Shown: one piece after another, positions 52,401-64,000 of the stretch | Layout: every line of letters begins with the position of its first letter | Position numbering within the stretch: the first letter of the stretch is position 1 | NCBI RefSeq assembly: GCF_041296385.1 | Contig: NC_091013.1 | Coordinates: 11,980,001 to 12,044,000 of the forward strand | Length of the DNA: 64,000 bases | Origin: Aphelocoma coerulescens | Lineage: Eukaryota; Chordata; Aves; Passeriformes; Corvidae | Direction of reading: 5' to 3' | Translations under genes and position numbers: made by a program | The notes under the pieces: model-generated | What the model was told of the DNA's origin: nothing | The model's input: the letters and a program-made list of their open reading frames with translations, nothing else | The model's database searches: none

Positions 52401-53118
52401 AAGATAAAGTGTTAAACAGGTAAGTTGAAAAGCTGTGAGCAAACTAATTTAAAATATGTTTTCTAGCTAATGCAATAAATATTTGATTAATGCTGTTCCC
52501 TTTATTTCCTATATTATTATATTTAACTGATTCATAGCACACAGCAGTAGAAAGATTCAAAGACTACCTTTAAGTAATTTAATTTAAGCACTTTGGATAA
52601 GGACCGCTCTCAAGATCAGAGATTTAACCCAATGCAGCACAACCTAAGATTTCTTCTATTGTAAAGTCTTTTTAACCTTCTTTTCAAACAAATAAAACCA
52701 AGAATACTATATTGTTTCTAACTGTTTTCACACAGACCTAATTATATGATATAACTTCAGTCCTGAAAGCCAATAGACAGTCAGAATTGCTCTGCATTTT
52801 TAAAAAAATGACTTTCTGAAGGTAGGTTTTCATGTTCTTGAAAAATAAGAGAAGTGGTTGAGAATATAACTCTACCAGATGGAGAAACTCATACTTTTAT
52901 TCACTATCCTTTTAGCACAGCTGATAAATAAACTTAGAAAAGAGGTGAAGTACTTTAGCAGGAAAAACCCAACTGACAGTATTGCAAAGACATATTTTCA
53001 AGGACAGATCTCTTTTTAATATTAAATACTGAATATACAAAATAAACATAAAATATATAATAATATATATTCAATACATATTTTTAAAATATGTAATATG
53101 TATGAAAATATGTAAACT

Positions 53119-53137
53119 GAATAAATAAATAAATAAA
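53119..53137. repeat. (AATA)n run
   Basis: Short tetranucleotide repeat of about four to five units beside an AT-rich low-complexity patch. Confidence 0.8.
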
Positions 53138-54893
53138 GAACACAAGATCTGTGTTTTTAGGTTTGTTCATTAGAAATAGGATCAACAAAAGCGAATTAGA
53201 AGGAAAAAGTCTCAATTAGAACAACTATTTAGCATAGTAATGCAACAACTTCTTTAACTTTATTATATTCCTGTAATTTACAACAGAGAAGGAAGTAAAT
53301 AAAAACAATACATCTTGAAAAGGTGGATACTGAAAATCCATGTTTCTAACAATTCGTAAGTATAAAAGTATTCCTTTTTTTTTCTTTTTTTCTTATTTTT
53401 TCTTGCTAGTCACTTTGCTTTCATAGTCACATTTCAAGGACAAAATGCACTCACAAGTAGAACTGACTGAAGAGATGTAAACCATGCCTCACCATGCTCT
53501 GCCTCTTGTTAACATAAAACTTAATTTCTACTTTCCAAGTTGATTTTTTTTTCCAACTTCTAATTATGAGTTGCACTAACTTTAGGAAAGCATCTATATT
53601 TTCACAGTACACGTGATTCAATCTTATTTTGTTAAAACTTCTGTTAAAGTAAATAAGGTTTTCCTTGTAGAAACACTTCAGTATTGCAAAAATAGCCCTC
53701 CTGAGCACCCAAGGGAGGTAAAAAAATCAACCCAAGCCAAACAAAATCAAACCAAACAACAAAAGCAAACCAAGAAGCACTACACATTACTACAGTTCAC
53801 CTACCACTGAAGAACTTCTTCAAATCTAAAATCACAAAGCAACATGGCCAAAGGCAGAAGAATCTGAGATTTCAGTAAATCAGACATTTCTCCTTTGCAC
53901 ACACAGTGTAACAAACTACCCCCTTGGTGATACATCTAACTGAAGCTTTATACAGGACAAGCAGATCTCATGCAAAAACATCAAGACCCCATGTTAGAGT
54001 AAGGTATGATCCAAAGATTTCCATCATAGTTTTCCCTTTTTATTACAGCACCAGGATGAAAACACATTCTATATATCTTGAAACATTTTGTATGTTTTTT
54101 TCTTTTGCTGGACAGCAATTATATTACTTTCCCAAACATAAATTAAATTGTATATTTACCATTTTTTCCTTCCATTGGTTAATCAGATGAAGAGGATACA
54201 GGCAAACACAAAATAAAATGCAAAGACAATCCAAGTTCTTATAATTGTCACTTTCAAGTAACAGGTGTTGGCTGGACTTTTGTTAGTTCCTTAAAAATGG
54301 ATGTCTTTGTAAAATTTACTTTAAGATGATCAACAATGTTTCTACTAAATTTGGATTAGGAGGCCTTGACTTAAAACTTAGGAGTATTAAATCTTAAACA
54401 GAACAATCTTAGCCAGACACATTCAAAGGATATCTAAATGATCTATCTAGGCTACAGCATCCTATAAACACATCAACCCATTGGCACATCCTTTGCTCTG
54501 CACACAGTCTATTTCAGTTTTCTTGAGTTTAAATAACCTCAAATATACTTTAATCTCAAGTTTTCATTGAGAAATACCTTACTTTGTAGTAGTACTCCAT
54601 ATTTGTCTTCCCTACATCAACATTTCCAGCTACTAAAATATTGGAGACATAATCTGTTTCATTCTGTTGTTACAAATATAATCCATTGAAAATGCAAGGT
54701 ATAATTTAAGATGTTGCCAAAAATGTATAAAGAGCTGTGTTCTCCCCAAGCACCAGTTTACAACTACTACCAACCAAAACACAAAAATAAATCAGAGACA
54801 GACTTCTGGAACAGCACAACAAAAGCTACCTAAAACACTCCAATGCCAAAAGAAAACTTACAATTGAAAACAAACTTAATTAACTAATTCAAT

Positions 54894-54949
54894 CAACATG
54901 GGATTAAGACTTTCATTAACCCACCAACATGGAATTAAGACTTTCATTA
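54894..54949. repeat. Tandem duplication, 31-base period
   Basis: A 25-base block starting caacatgg occurs at 54894-54918 and 54925-54949 with one difference. Confidence 0.9.
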
Positions 54950-55577
54950 CGGATTTTGTTTTCTTTAGTGCAATACAGCAAGAGGTTGCAGAAGTAGTAT
55001 CCTATTTTTTTCATTATCCAATGAAAAGCCAAAGAGAGTAAAATTAGAATTTCAGGGTGAGACACAGAAAAAATTAATCCAAAACTATCCAACTATCTGA
55101 GTACTGACTATTTTTCTTTGCTGAATTAAACTCTTCAACCACATATTAGGTATCCCTTTCAAAAACACATTTTGCTGTTCACTTTTCATGGTTATTAAAT
55201 TTAATGTGTTTGATCTATTTGATGTTGCTAAAACCCGAACTCCACAATCTTAATTTCCCAAAGTATATAGCAAAACAGATAAATTCAGTAAACCAACAAC
55301 ACTGATTGCAACATGTCTTTTAAGTAAGTTAGAAAGTTCTGGGAATAACTTTCCTTAAGCAGATGAATGGTTGTATTCCCATTACATATCTGATTTTTTT
55401 TCATCAAGTCCACATGACACAAAGTCTAAAAATATATAGAAGCTGCCAACTCTTTCTGCTGCAGAATTTGAAATCCTCTTAACTATATTCCAAACCACCA
55501 TAACAACATCCTAGTACATACTTGAAAACATTAAGCACTTCTTACCAAGCCACATTGTAACCAGAGATAAAGCTTTA

Positions 55578-55688
<111 letters not shown>

Positions 55689-56428
55689 CTACAATACCAC
55701 AAAAAAGAAAGAAACACTGGTTGAACATTGGTGCTGAAAAAATCTTGAAATAAATAGTCATGAAATGACATTGTGGAAAAGCTAAATACAGTCTCGTGAT
55801 CAATTTAAGGCACTAAAAAAGTTTTGTTCTTTCTTTTAAAAAGTATGTAAACTAAAATCACCATAAAACAAACACATGCACACACTACATTTAATCCTGG
55901 AACTTAAGCTAAAATTTTGTCTACACACTGAAAATTCATTGAGTCCCTGCTAAAACTTTATAACAGATCTCCTGAAACATCTGTTTATCTCTTTTTATCA
56001 CATAACCTTTTCCACCCACCAACAGGAAAAAGAAAATAATACTCTTCTTCATAAGCTTTGCTCTTATTTATTAATACCACAAATTGAGCACAAGATTCAC
56101 AAAAAAATGAACATTTGATTTAAAAAAAATCTGATCATCTTAGGAACAGAGAAAGGGGAAAAATAAGAGCACATCAAAGTAACCAGCAGAGACACTTGTA
56201 ACTTCCATTTAGATTATCAAACCTCCACGCAAGTTCAAACTACCATATTCACTGCACTAAATCAGAAGGGAATGCTAATTAGAATGGAGATAAGCAAAGC
56301 ACAGATGTGGCAGTGCAGGGAGCTCTAACCACTCTGTTTCCTGAGGACAACCTAGACAACCAGCTGTGGTGGTCAGCAACCCAAGTTTAGCATCTACCTT
56401 CAGTCATGGTGAGAACCCATGATTCCCT
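55689..56428. other. AT-rich non-coding stretch
   Basis: Nothing recognised; the last part (from about 56360) may belong to the LTR that follows. Confidence 0.4.
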
Positions 56429-57084
56429 TGTTCTGCCTTTTGCATGTTTCGCCATGATTAGTTAATGTTTTCCCCTCCCTGTTTTATGTATGAAGTTATG
56501 TATATTCATTTCCCTTCTTTAATATGTATCAGTTCTAGAAAGTTCCTTGTTCCTCGACGCCCCATTGGATCCTTCCCTCAGTCCCTCCTATGTGTTGTTC
56601 CCATTGGTTCCCTTCCTGTCAATCCCACCTGCTTGTCTCTATCCCATTGGCTGAGATCCCTCTCCCCACCTATTCTGTACCCAGTATAAGATCCCTGGAC
56701 CCTCCCACCAATTGGCCTCTTCGACCCTGTCTTTTCACGGGAATAAACCTGTGTGGAACACACATGGAGAGTCTCCTCTCTTTCTTCTTTGCCTTTCCCT
56801 GTGTGCCTGCCTGACAGCGACAGGAGGATCCAGCCCCTTTTGGGTGAGGGGCTCTGCCCCTTTTCATTGTGTGTTGGGCACTGAGTGCCGCCTTCCAGAG
56901 GGGATTCAGCGCTGACCTCTGGGCTTCGTTGTGTCGGCACGTGAGGGGTAAAACCCCCTTCTGCCAGCTCCCAGTGGCTGAAAACCGTTTCACACAGACT
57001 GTGTGTTAGCCTTCACCTCCAACACGCGAATAAAAGCTTTGCCTTTCTATGTGCGTACTCTGGGGATTAAGTGGTAATAGCTTC
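56429..57084 (+). mobile_element. Solo-LTR-like endogenous retrovirus element
   Basis: A C/T-rich block of about 650 bases with LTR organisation on the plus strand. Three inverted CCAAT boxes (ccattgg at 56562, 56601 and 56644), a TATA-like tataaga at about 56695, one more ccaattgg at 56708-56715, an AATAAA at 56742-56747 and a second AATAAA at 57029-57034 are present. A weak primer-binding-site-like string (tggtgaaagtggggac) lies at 57085-57100, but the element does not end in the usual CA there. No gag, pol or env sequence follows, so it is a solo LTR or a truncated provirus. Edges are approximate. ORFs inside it are incidental. Confidence 0.65.
56742..56747 (+). terminator. Polyadenylation signal in LTR
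   Basis: AATAAA about 47 bases downstream of the TATA-like box, in the position expected for R. A second AATAAA at 57029 may be the one used. Confidence 0.4.
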
Positions 57085-57100
57085 TGGTGAAAGTGGGGAC

Positions 57101-60100
57101 TAAACATTTTGTTAATTCCTCATGTAAGTAAGAGGATGTCATCTAGTCATTGTGATTTTCAACTTTCTTCAGGATAGGTTGGTAGGGCTAACATCTCATC
57201 TTTCAGTGTGTTGAAAGAGGAAAGAGAAGACAAATCTGCCTATTTAAGCTAGACAGCAGCTATCTATGCTATCTATATTCATTAGAGTAGCTTACACAAA
57301 AATATTCTTGTCTAATGGGGATGAGAAAGGGCTGGGATCAATGGTTCTTTAATATTGTAACTAAGACCCAGATTAAACCAAGGTGGTTTTGATACTGACC
57401 TCTTTTAATCACAACACTGGACAGCAGCTGAAGAAATTCTCGGAAGGTAGCACATAGTACAATTTTGATTTCTAAAGAGACTGTGAATCTTTTGCACATT
57501 CAATGATAATCAGGTTACTGAGTACCCAAGACATTTTTTGTAAGTAGTATCTTAAAATGTCTTCATCTTAAATGAGAACAGGTTAGAAATAAGAAATAGT
57601 AGGGATATAAAAAAGGACATTATGGGAAGAATTGCTTAAAAAATGATGACCTTGTATATAATCTGTATCATAGCTTTACATTTCAAGACATTTCAGAAGT
57701 AAGCACAAACCTACTACATTCATTATTATGAATTTAATAAAGATGAGGAAATGAGATAATATATTTTGACAACAGTCTAATATTTTTTATAACAATATTT
57801 GTACTCACAGAAAAATATACAAATGTTTGTTCATTCACTGTCTTTAACAAGCATCAGCATTTTAGCATCACAGTGAAGGACTTTCATTTGCCTACATTCA
57901 CATGCTACTTCAGAAAATTTAGCAAACTTAGAAATTAAATATGAAATATGGGATTGCTAGGAGGCAAACCATGTATAATACTAACATTTTTAGTTAAGTT
58001 TAAAATTTAACAAAATAGCATGACTACTGGCAGTTATAAATAATAAAGATCTTTAGAAATTTAGAAGCTAGCAATAAAGGTTAGTTTTCCAGGGGCACAG
58101 TGAGTAGACGCCACAATGTGTTATGCCACATTTTACTGCAGACCTTGGTCAAGTTTTCTGAAATCAAAATCTCATTTCTCAGTCACTGCACTAACTGATG
58201 CCACAGGAAATCCTGAAGCTGGTATCTTCAGCCTCCAGGGTACTAGCAAGAGTCAGCTCCTTGCTCTGTGTGAGCCTAATAAATATTGCCCAAAGAACCA
58301 CGGGATCTTATTGTGCAACTACAAATCCAGTAAATAGGTTCTGACAGTGAAAGCATATCCAAACACATCCTGTTTGAGCATACATCAAAAGATAATATTG
58401 CTGATCACTGTGAGCAAATGTAAATATGTACCTATATTTGCATATGTATGTGTATGCATGTATTCATTTGTATTTATGGGTATTTTTGTAGGGAAACTGT
58501 GGAGCAGCTATAAAGATTGATTCTATCAAAGCGAGCCTCAGTAAATACAATAATATCAATAAGAAACTGTTCAGTAAGTTAAAATCTTCTTTTGGCCCAT
58601 GCATATATCATGAATTTACGTTGTCAAGTCAACAAGGAGAACCATTATTACAATAATATAGGAGAAATTGCATTTCAAACGTCACCATGGAAGCCATTCT
58701 CACGTACATTTATTCTCAGAGATTCAGGTCTAACTTAAAGGCATAAGCAAAACTGGCTGCTGCCTACCTGGCTTGTGGTAAATCCCTAGAAAATAAAGTC
58801 TGCTACTGTCTTTGGAAATACCAGAAAGAACTTACTGCTAAAGGGAAGAAAGAAGGGAGGGATGACTCCCAACAGCAGCCACTGCCTCCTTACAGCAATA
58901 TAAGCAACAAATCAGGTCTTACATAGGCTCTCCCCAGAGCCTTCCAACCCTTCTCTTCTGTTTATACTCCTTTATATGAAGGAGAAGTATTTCTAGTCTT
59001 TTCTTCATTTTAAAAATCAAACGCTCAACCAAAGGAAATACAAAGATGAGTTTATTGGAGCTGGTGCCTCACGGCTCTGGAAGTTGTCTGGGTGGTTGGA
59101 AAATCTGCCTCATGTTATTCATATGAATGATTCAAAACAGATATTTAACAGCTCTTGTCCCTTGTTCCGGGTGAATGCCTCGGAAATTGACTATTCTAGA
59201 AAATGTCACCCTTGTGAAATTGGTTGTGAAAACAAAATAAGCAAGTCAGAAGAAAATATAAAAGGAACATCCCAAGGGGAATCCCACAACAAGTCAACAA
59301 AGTCAACAGAAAATGCCTTCACTGCTGCAATGAGTATGCCTGAGGCTTAGATACTGTAACATATTCAGGTAGCTTTTAAACTAGAAAACAAAATAAAAGG
59401 CATAATCCTGAGAAGTCAAATTCTTAACACTAACTCAAGTGTGATATCTCATGAATTGGAAATAGCCTTCTTTCAGCAATGAATTTTTTAAGCAAGAGAT
59501 TATTTTACTAGTCGTTTAGCTGTAATTTATTTCTTTTTTTAAAAGAACATTAAGAAATTCTGATTTTAACAAGCAGAACAAGTCTGCTGTTTCTTTAAGC
59601 AATAGGCAAGTATCTTACATGTACACCTACAAAAGTCGTTTATATGATTGTTTTTTTTTCTGATTTTCATTTACTTCCACTAAAAGCCAAGACAATGTAT
59701 GGTAGTTATAAACTTAATTGCTGGTTTTTAAGCTGAATCGATTTTAGCATGTTTTACATACCCTTTGGGTATAAGACTTCTATACTCCATGGGTGAATAG
59801 TAGACTAACTACAGGCAATAGAAACAGGGATTTTTGGTTTATTTTTCTTTATGAAATAGCGAAGATTGAAATATTTTTTCATTTAGGCAGTGTTCATGAC
59901 TTCAAATTTTCAGCAGTAGGTTGTTTGTTTGCATGAACCAAAGCACTGAAAAAAATGTTAAATATTTCTGCATAAATATATTGCACACAAATTTTAACTG
60001 GGCATATTAATAATTTTTTTAAATTATTTTCTGTAGAAGGTGTCATTGCTTGACACAAAAATGCCATAGCATAACATTTGCATCACCAAGTATCTAATTT

Positions 60101-63069
60101 TCCAGTTGAGACAGAAATAGAAATACAGCTGTATGTAAAGACTAAAATTCTTTGGGGAAATGCCAAGAATGCTTTTTCTCTTCAATTGTCATAAATATTC
60201 ACTGTGAGGAAAATGCATACGTATAGACACATGCTTCCCAAAACAGCTCAGCAGACATTAAATTAACAATAGTTAGGCAGTTCCTCATAAGACAGGACAA
60301 CAGAAAAGAAAATTTTGATTTCCTTATTTTACTTATGTTTATTATGGGCCTTTGCCAAAACTTGAATTAAACTTAACTGAAGTAAGAAATTTTCCATGGG
60401 CTCAGTCTCTTACAGTAACTTTAAGGGGTTGATTCTCAGTTAGCCTATTAATGCTAGCTGATGTCTGTTAACTAATTATTTGAAAATAATTTTTCTTCCC
60501 ATACTGCTGTTCTAACTTTGAAGAATGTTTTTTTAATGTGTTCAAAACTGCTGCATTATCTTTCTCCATCATAATGCCCTTCAAAGAAAAAGAAAAAAAG
60601 CAAAAGAATTGCAGTATCCTCTGAACTCTGCAGGGTATTTCATGACTGTTCTGTGGTAATCACACAGAAGTGCCAGTAAATAATGAATGAATAACAAAAT
60701 TACAAAGAACCACCACCCGAATACATAAGAAAAAACCAAAAAAATATGCCTGTTCAGTAATAGTCTCTTTTTATGTGGCAGGTCTTTACAAATGCCTGAA
60801 TAGAATGACATTAGATCTAACAACGTGTAAAGGACAGTTTGGTATGTCCAGAACATAATAACTTAAAGAAAATTGCTTTAAATTCCTAAAATTCAAGGAA
60901 AAACTAAAATTAGAATTAATGTGATTTCATAAATGTGTCAATTCATTATCATGATCTGACCTAGAACAGTGAGACAACCCAAGCAATTCTTAAAATGTTA
61001 GCTGGAAGAAAATATACCTGTTTCAAATACGAAAGTCCATAAAATCAGTCCTTTCCAGAGTCCCAGTAAGCAAAAAGATTCAGCAACCAAATTATGAACT
61101 CATGAGAAACCAGCCAAAAGCAATAGGAAGGCAATAAGCTACTGCATTTGCTTTCCAAGTCATCCCTGTTTCTTCATGCTAAGCACCATTCCTAAGTTCA
61201 AGCAAGTTGTGGTTCATGACAAAAAAAAAAAAGCAAAGGAGATGACTAAACAAGCAGTAAGGGTTGAAGGAATGATGACAGTGTTTTGATAACCAAAAGC
61301 CAATATGCCACCTGTCCTGCAGACCACACTGGAATAGGAACTCACTGGAGCCTCTGGAGAGGTTTCCAACGGACTGCATTATGACTTTTCCCATTAAACC
61401 TGGTACTTATTATTGCCTTCTTTTAAAGATACTTTTTTATTGACTCCATCCATCGTACAAGATATAGTAAATATGGCAATCTGTCTGGAGAAGTTTAAGA
61501 TTATTCCATATATCTCTGAATATGAAAATATAATCTGCTGTTCCCAAAAGCTTCTATTAAGAAACATGCATTTAAACATATAAAAGAATCAAAAATTATT
61601 CTACAATGAAAAAGTATCCTAATACAGGCTGAATATTTATTTTCTTAATCCTGTGTAAAAAACTAATATCAACAAGAGTATTTGAACGGAATGTGATGGA
61701 CTAGAAAACATTCATATCTTGCACACTGTTTAGACTGCTTAATGTATTTCTAAATATTTCATTAAGTGGTTTTTTTTTTCTGTACTAGGTAATGAATAAG
61801 ATTTCTGGATTGTGCTTTTACTATTATAAGACAAATAAATTGTAGCAGATTCCAGATACCTGAAATTTAACACATCATATGATTGAGAAACCTCTTTTGA
61901 AGAAACTGTTGAACATTTTGTCCTTCTGAACCACAGACTGAAATAGTTACATAGCTGAAAACAATTTGACACATGTTTTGGGGAACTGCAGGGGCTAAGA
62001 AGAGGAAGTACAGGTTCAGGAAAGATAGAAGAAAGGGAGATGACAGTCTCTTTCCAATGCTCCAATAGGATCTTGTGGGATCAAGGCCAGCAGGGTGTCC
62101 TTGCCAGTCCCAGATAATTCACCAATGTGGCTCAGTCACTCAGAAGTGCTGATGCAAATAGAGCAGGAAAGAAAATCCTTACATAGTGCAGTGAGTTATT
62201 TACTATCAGGGTAAGGGAACAAAGGATGGACAGGAGTCTCTGTTCATTTCTAGGAGCCTTTACTTGAGATAAAGAAACACTTAAGCCTAAATTTAAAACA
62301 GTCTAGTATTGTTATTAGAAGTAGATGCCTCCCTCTTAATAGTTCACAACTCATGCTCACAAAGAAATAAGAATCTGAAACTCAAGAAAGGTTTTTTTCA
62401 AAAAAAAATGTAAGCAAACTGGACTAACATACTTGATGTTCCCAACATATCTAGTAGGATACATAAGAAATGTGTTCTCATGGTGCAGATTAGGCCAATG
62501 GAAAATTTGAAGCCATAATTTCTTTTTCTGGACAGAAAACAAAACAAAAAAAACATTATAGCAACCTGGCAGCAAATTTATAGACAATATTTAAAAAGTT
62601 TAGCTCAACAGCAGTGTTTAAAGGAAGATAGTTGGAAGATGATTGCTGTGTTACTTAACTTCTAAAGGGAGATGTAGAAGATAAATAAAACAATTCGCCC
62701 TTTTTGTTGTCTTAAATACGTAAAGTCAGATAAAGAGGCAAAATTCAAAGAATATCAGTGTGATTTTGAAATGCTGCCCTTCCAAATGAAGAAAAAGGCC
62801 TTCCTTCCAAATGTGTGTGCATCACTGAACTTACATCATGATTTTGGGATGCGAGGTATCTAACACCACTTACCTACTCTTGTGTTGGTTCCTTGACCAC
62901 TCTGTATCTTTGCTTTGTGAGGGTGAGTAGTCACCTTCTTGTATCGAGATGAAATTCCACCTCTGCCTAAACTGGCAAAGTTTTAATACTCCAAATATAT
63001 TTTTGTTGGATAATTCTGTTTGTGTTTTCAGGCTACTAAATGAGCTCCTGGAATATTTACAATAGCAGT
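57101..63069. other. AT-rich non-coding stretch
   Basis: Six kilobases with no named repeat. An 88-codon plus-strand frame at 59084-59350 (serine/lysine/glutamate rich, with CHPCEIGC) is not recognised and has no supporting signals. A weak exon-like segment on the minus strand at 62874-62971 has a good donor but a poor acceptor. Confidence 0.45.
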
Positions 63070-63655
63070 AGAATAATAGAAACATAAAATCATAGAATGG
63101 TTTGAGTGGGAAGGGACCTTAAAATTGCTGACATGTCCACATCACTGACGAAGATGTTAAACAATGCTTGTCCCAGTACCAACCCCCTGAGGAATGCCAC
63201 CCATCACCAGTCTCCACTTGGAAATTGATGGACCACAACTCTTCCAGTGAGACCATGCAGATAATTCTTTATCCACTGACTGGTTCACCCATCAAATTAA
63301 TATCTCTCCAGTTTAGAGACAGGGATGTCATGCAGGACAGTGTCAGATGCTTTGCATAGGTCCAGGTAGAGATCAGCTGCTCTTCCCCCATCTGCCACCA
63401 CTGAAAACCTGCCAGAGAAGACCCTCAAATTTGTCAGGCATGATTTGGCCTCAGTGAAGCCATGTTGGCTGTCAGCAATGATCTTATTTTCTACATGCCT
63501 TAGCATAGCTTCCAGGTGGATCTGCTCCATGATCTTGCCAGGCACCAAGGTGAGACTGGCCATAGTGTAGTTTCCCAGATCTTCTTTATTTCCCTTTTTA
63601 AAAATTGAGGTTATATTTCCCTTTTTCCAATCTGTGCTAAGTATAGTCACTTTAT
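63070..63655 (-). mobile_element. CR1 LINE copy, RT joined to 3' tail
   Basis: The left end (about 63070-63125) is the reverse complement of the CR1 3' tail ('catagaatggtttgagtggg'). It runs straight into reverse-transcriptase sequence. On the minus strand 63297-63650 is an open 117-codon frame starting near a DWKKGNIT motif, with KKGNKEDLGNY, PGKIMEQIHLEAMLRH, DSQHGFTEAKSCLTNL and DLCKASDTVLHD, all landmarks of avian CR1 ORF2. The frame continues with in-frame stops toward 63130 (a LFNIFVSDVD-like motif). The rest of ORF2 and most of the 3' UTR are missing, so this is an internally deleted, non-functional copy. Confidence 0.92.
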
Positions 63656-64000
63656 GGGCTTGTGAAATTCAAGCTCCTTTTCTGCATATGGCAAGTTTTC
63701 AAAGAGTAGCTATTTGCAGCAAAACCACAGCAGAACAGCTGGATTCTCTAGTTTCCTATATGAGTACTTTTCTTCCATTTTCTAATTTATGAAGAGTAGC
63801 AGTTATGTAACAACATAATATGTTTGAAAAATAAATTTGCAAGATGTAACTTAAATGAAGAACTCTAATTTTGAGCTTATGTTAGGATAAAGCACTTTTT
63901 AAAAGTTCAGTCTTCATGAAATGTTCTGAATAGTTACTTGATAAGTGAATTGTTTCCCAGATGCTGACAGAAGATTCTAAGTATTTTGACTATCAGTAAG
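63656..64000. other. AT-rich non-coding stretch
   Basis: Nothing recognised. CR1 similarity fades at about 63655. Confidence 0.45.

Noticed and set aside
56578..56940. 120-codon minus-strand ORF
   Set aside because: Falls inside the LTR and is antisense to it; no domain.
62874..62971. Minus-strand exon-like segment with GTAAGT donor
   Set aside because: Pyrimidine tract before the acceptor is poor and its end phase is incompatible with the candidate exon at 55583.

Overview
The window looks like a 64 kb piece of a bird genome, most likely a passerine. The base composition is AT-rich, the long open stretches are almost all chance, and the recognisable repeats are avian: many 5'-truncated CR1 LINE fragments in both orientations with the typical terminal tail, plus avian endogenous-retrovirus LTR sequence. 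No conventional multi-exon host gene can be named. Most of the window is intergenic or deep-intronic DNA.

Layout. 1-3.6 kb: AT-rich DNA with an old CR1 3' end at about 2.9-3.1 kb. 3.6-3.95 kb: an LTR fragment with three CCAAT boxes and a TATA box. 4-17 kb: AT-rich DNA with simple repeats. 17.0-17.5 kb: an LTR-like repeat touching a CR1 scrap. 19.2-19.7 kb: a CR1 3' end. 19.7-35 kb: AT-rich DNA with a few weak exon-like or ORF candidates (23.6-24.1, 27.1 and 33.95-34.5 kb). 35.3-36.96 kb: a sharply GC-rich block carrying an intact 395-codon ORF, followed by an A-rich tail and about 0.4 kb of purine-biased simple sequence (to 37.4 kb). 37.4-43.3 kb: several CR1 fragments, a 35-base T run and a CT-repeat-linked exon candidate. 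43-56 kb: mostly AT-rich, with one CR1 3' end at 46.4 kb and a well-formed exon-like segment on the minus strand at 55.6 kb. 56.4-57.1 kb: a substantial solo-LTR-like element. 57-63 kb: AT-rich. 63.07-63.66 kb: a CR1 copy in which reverse-transcriptase sequence is joined directly to the 3' tail.

The main object of interest is the GC-rich ORF at 35692-36879. It is intronless, has a strong start context, is built from repeated acidic/tryptophan-rich and proline-rich modules, ends in an arginine-rich amphipathic segment and is followed by an A-rich tract. I do not recognise the family. It looks like a retroposed or otherwise inserted gene that has kept a full frame. Everything else is repeat-derived or at the level of candidates needing transcript or conservation evidence. 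The genes do not form a pathway or operon.
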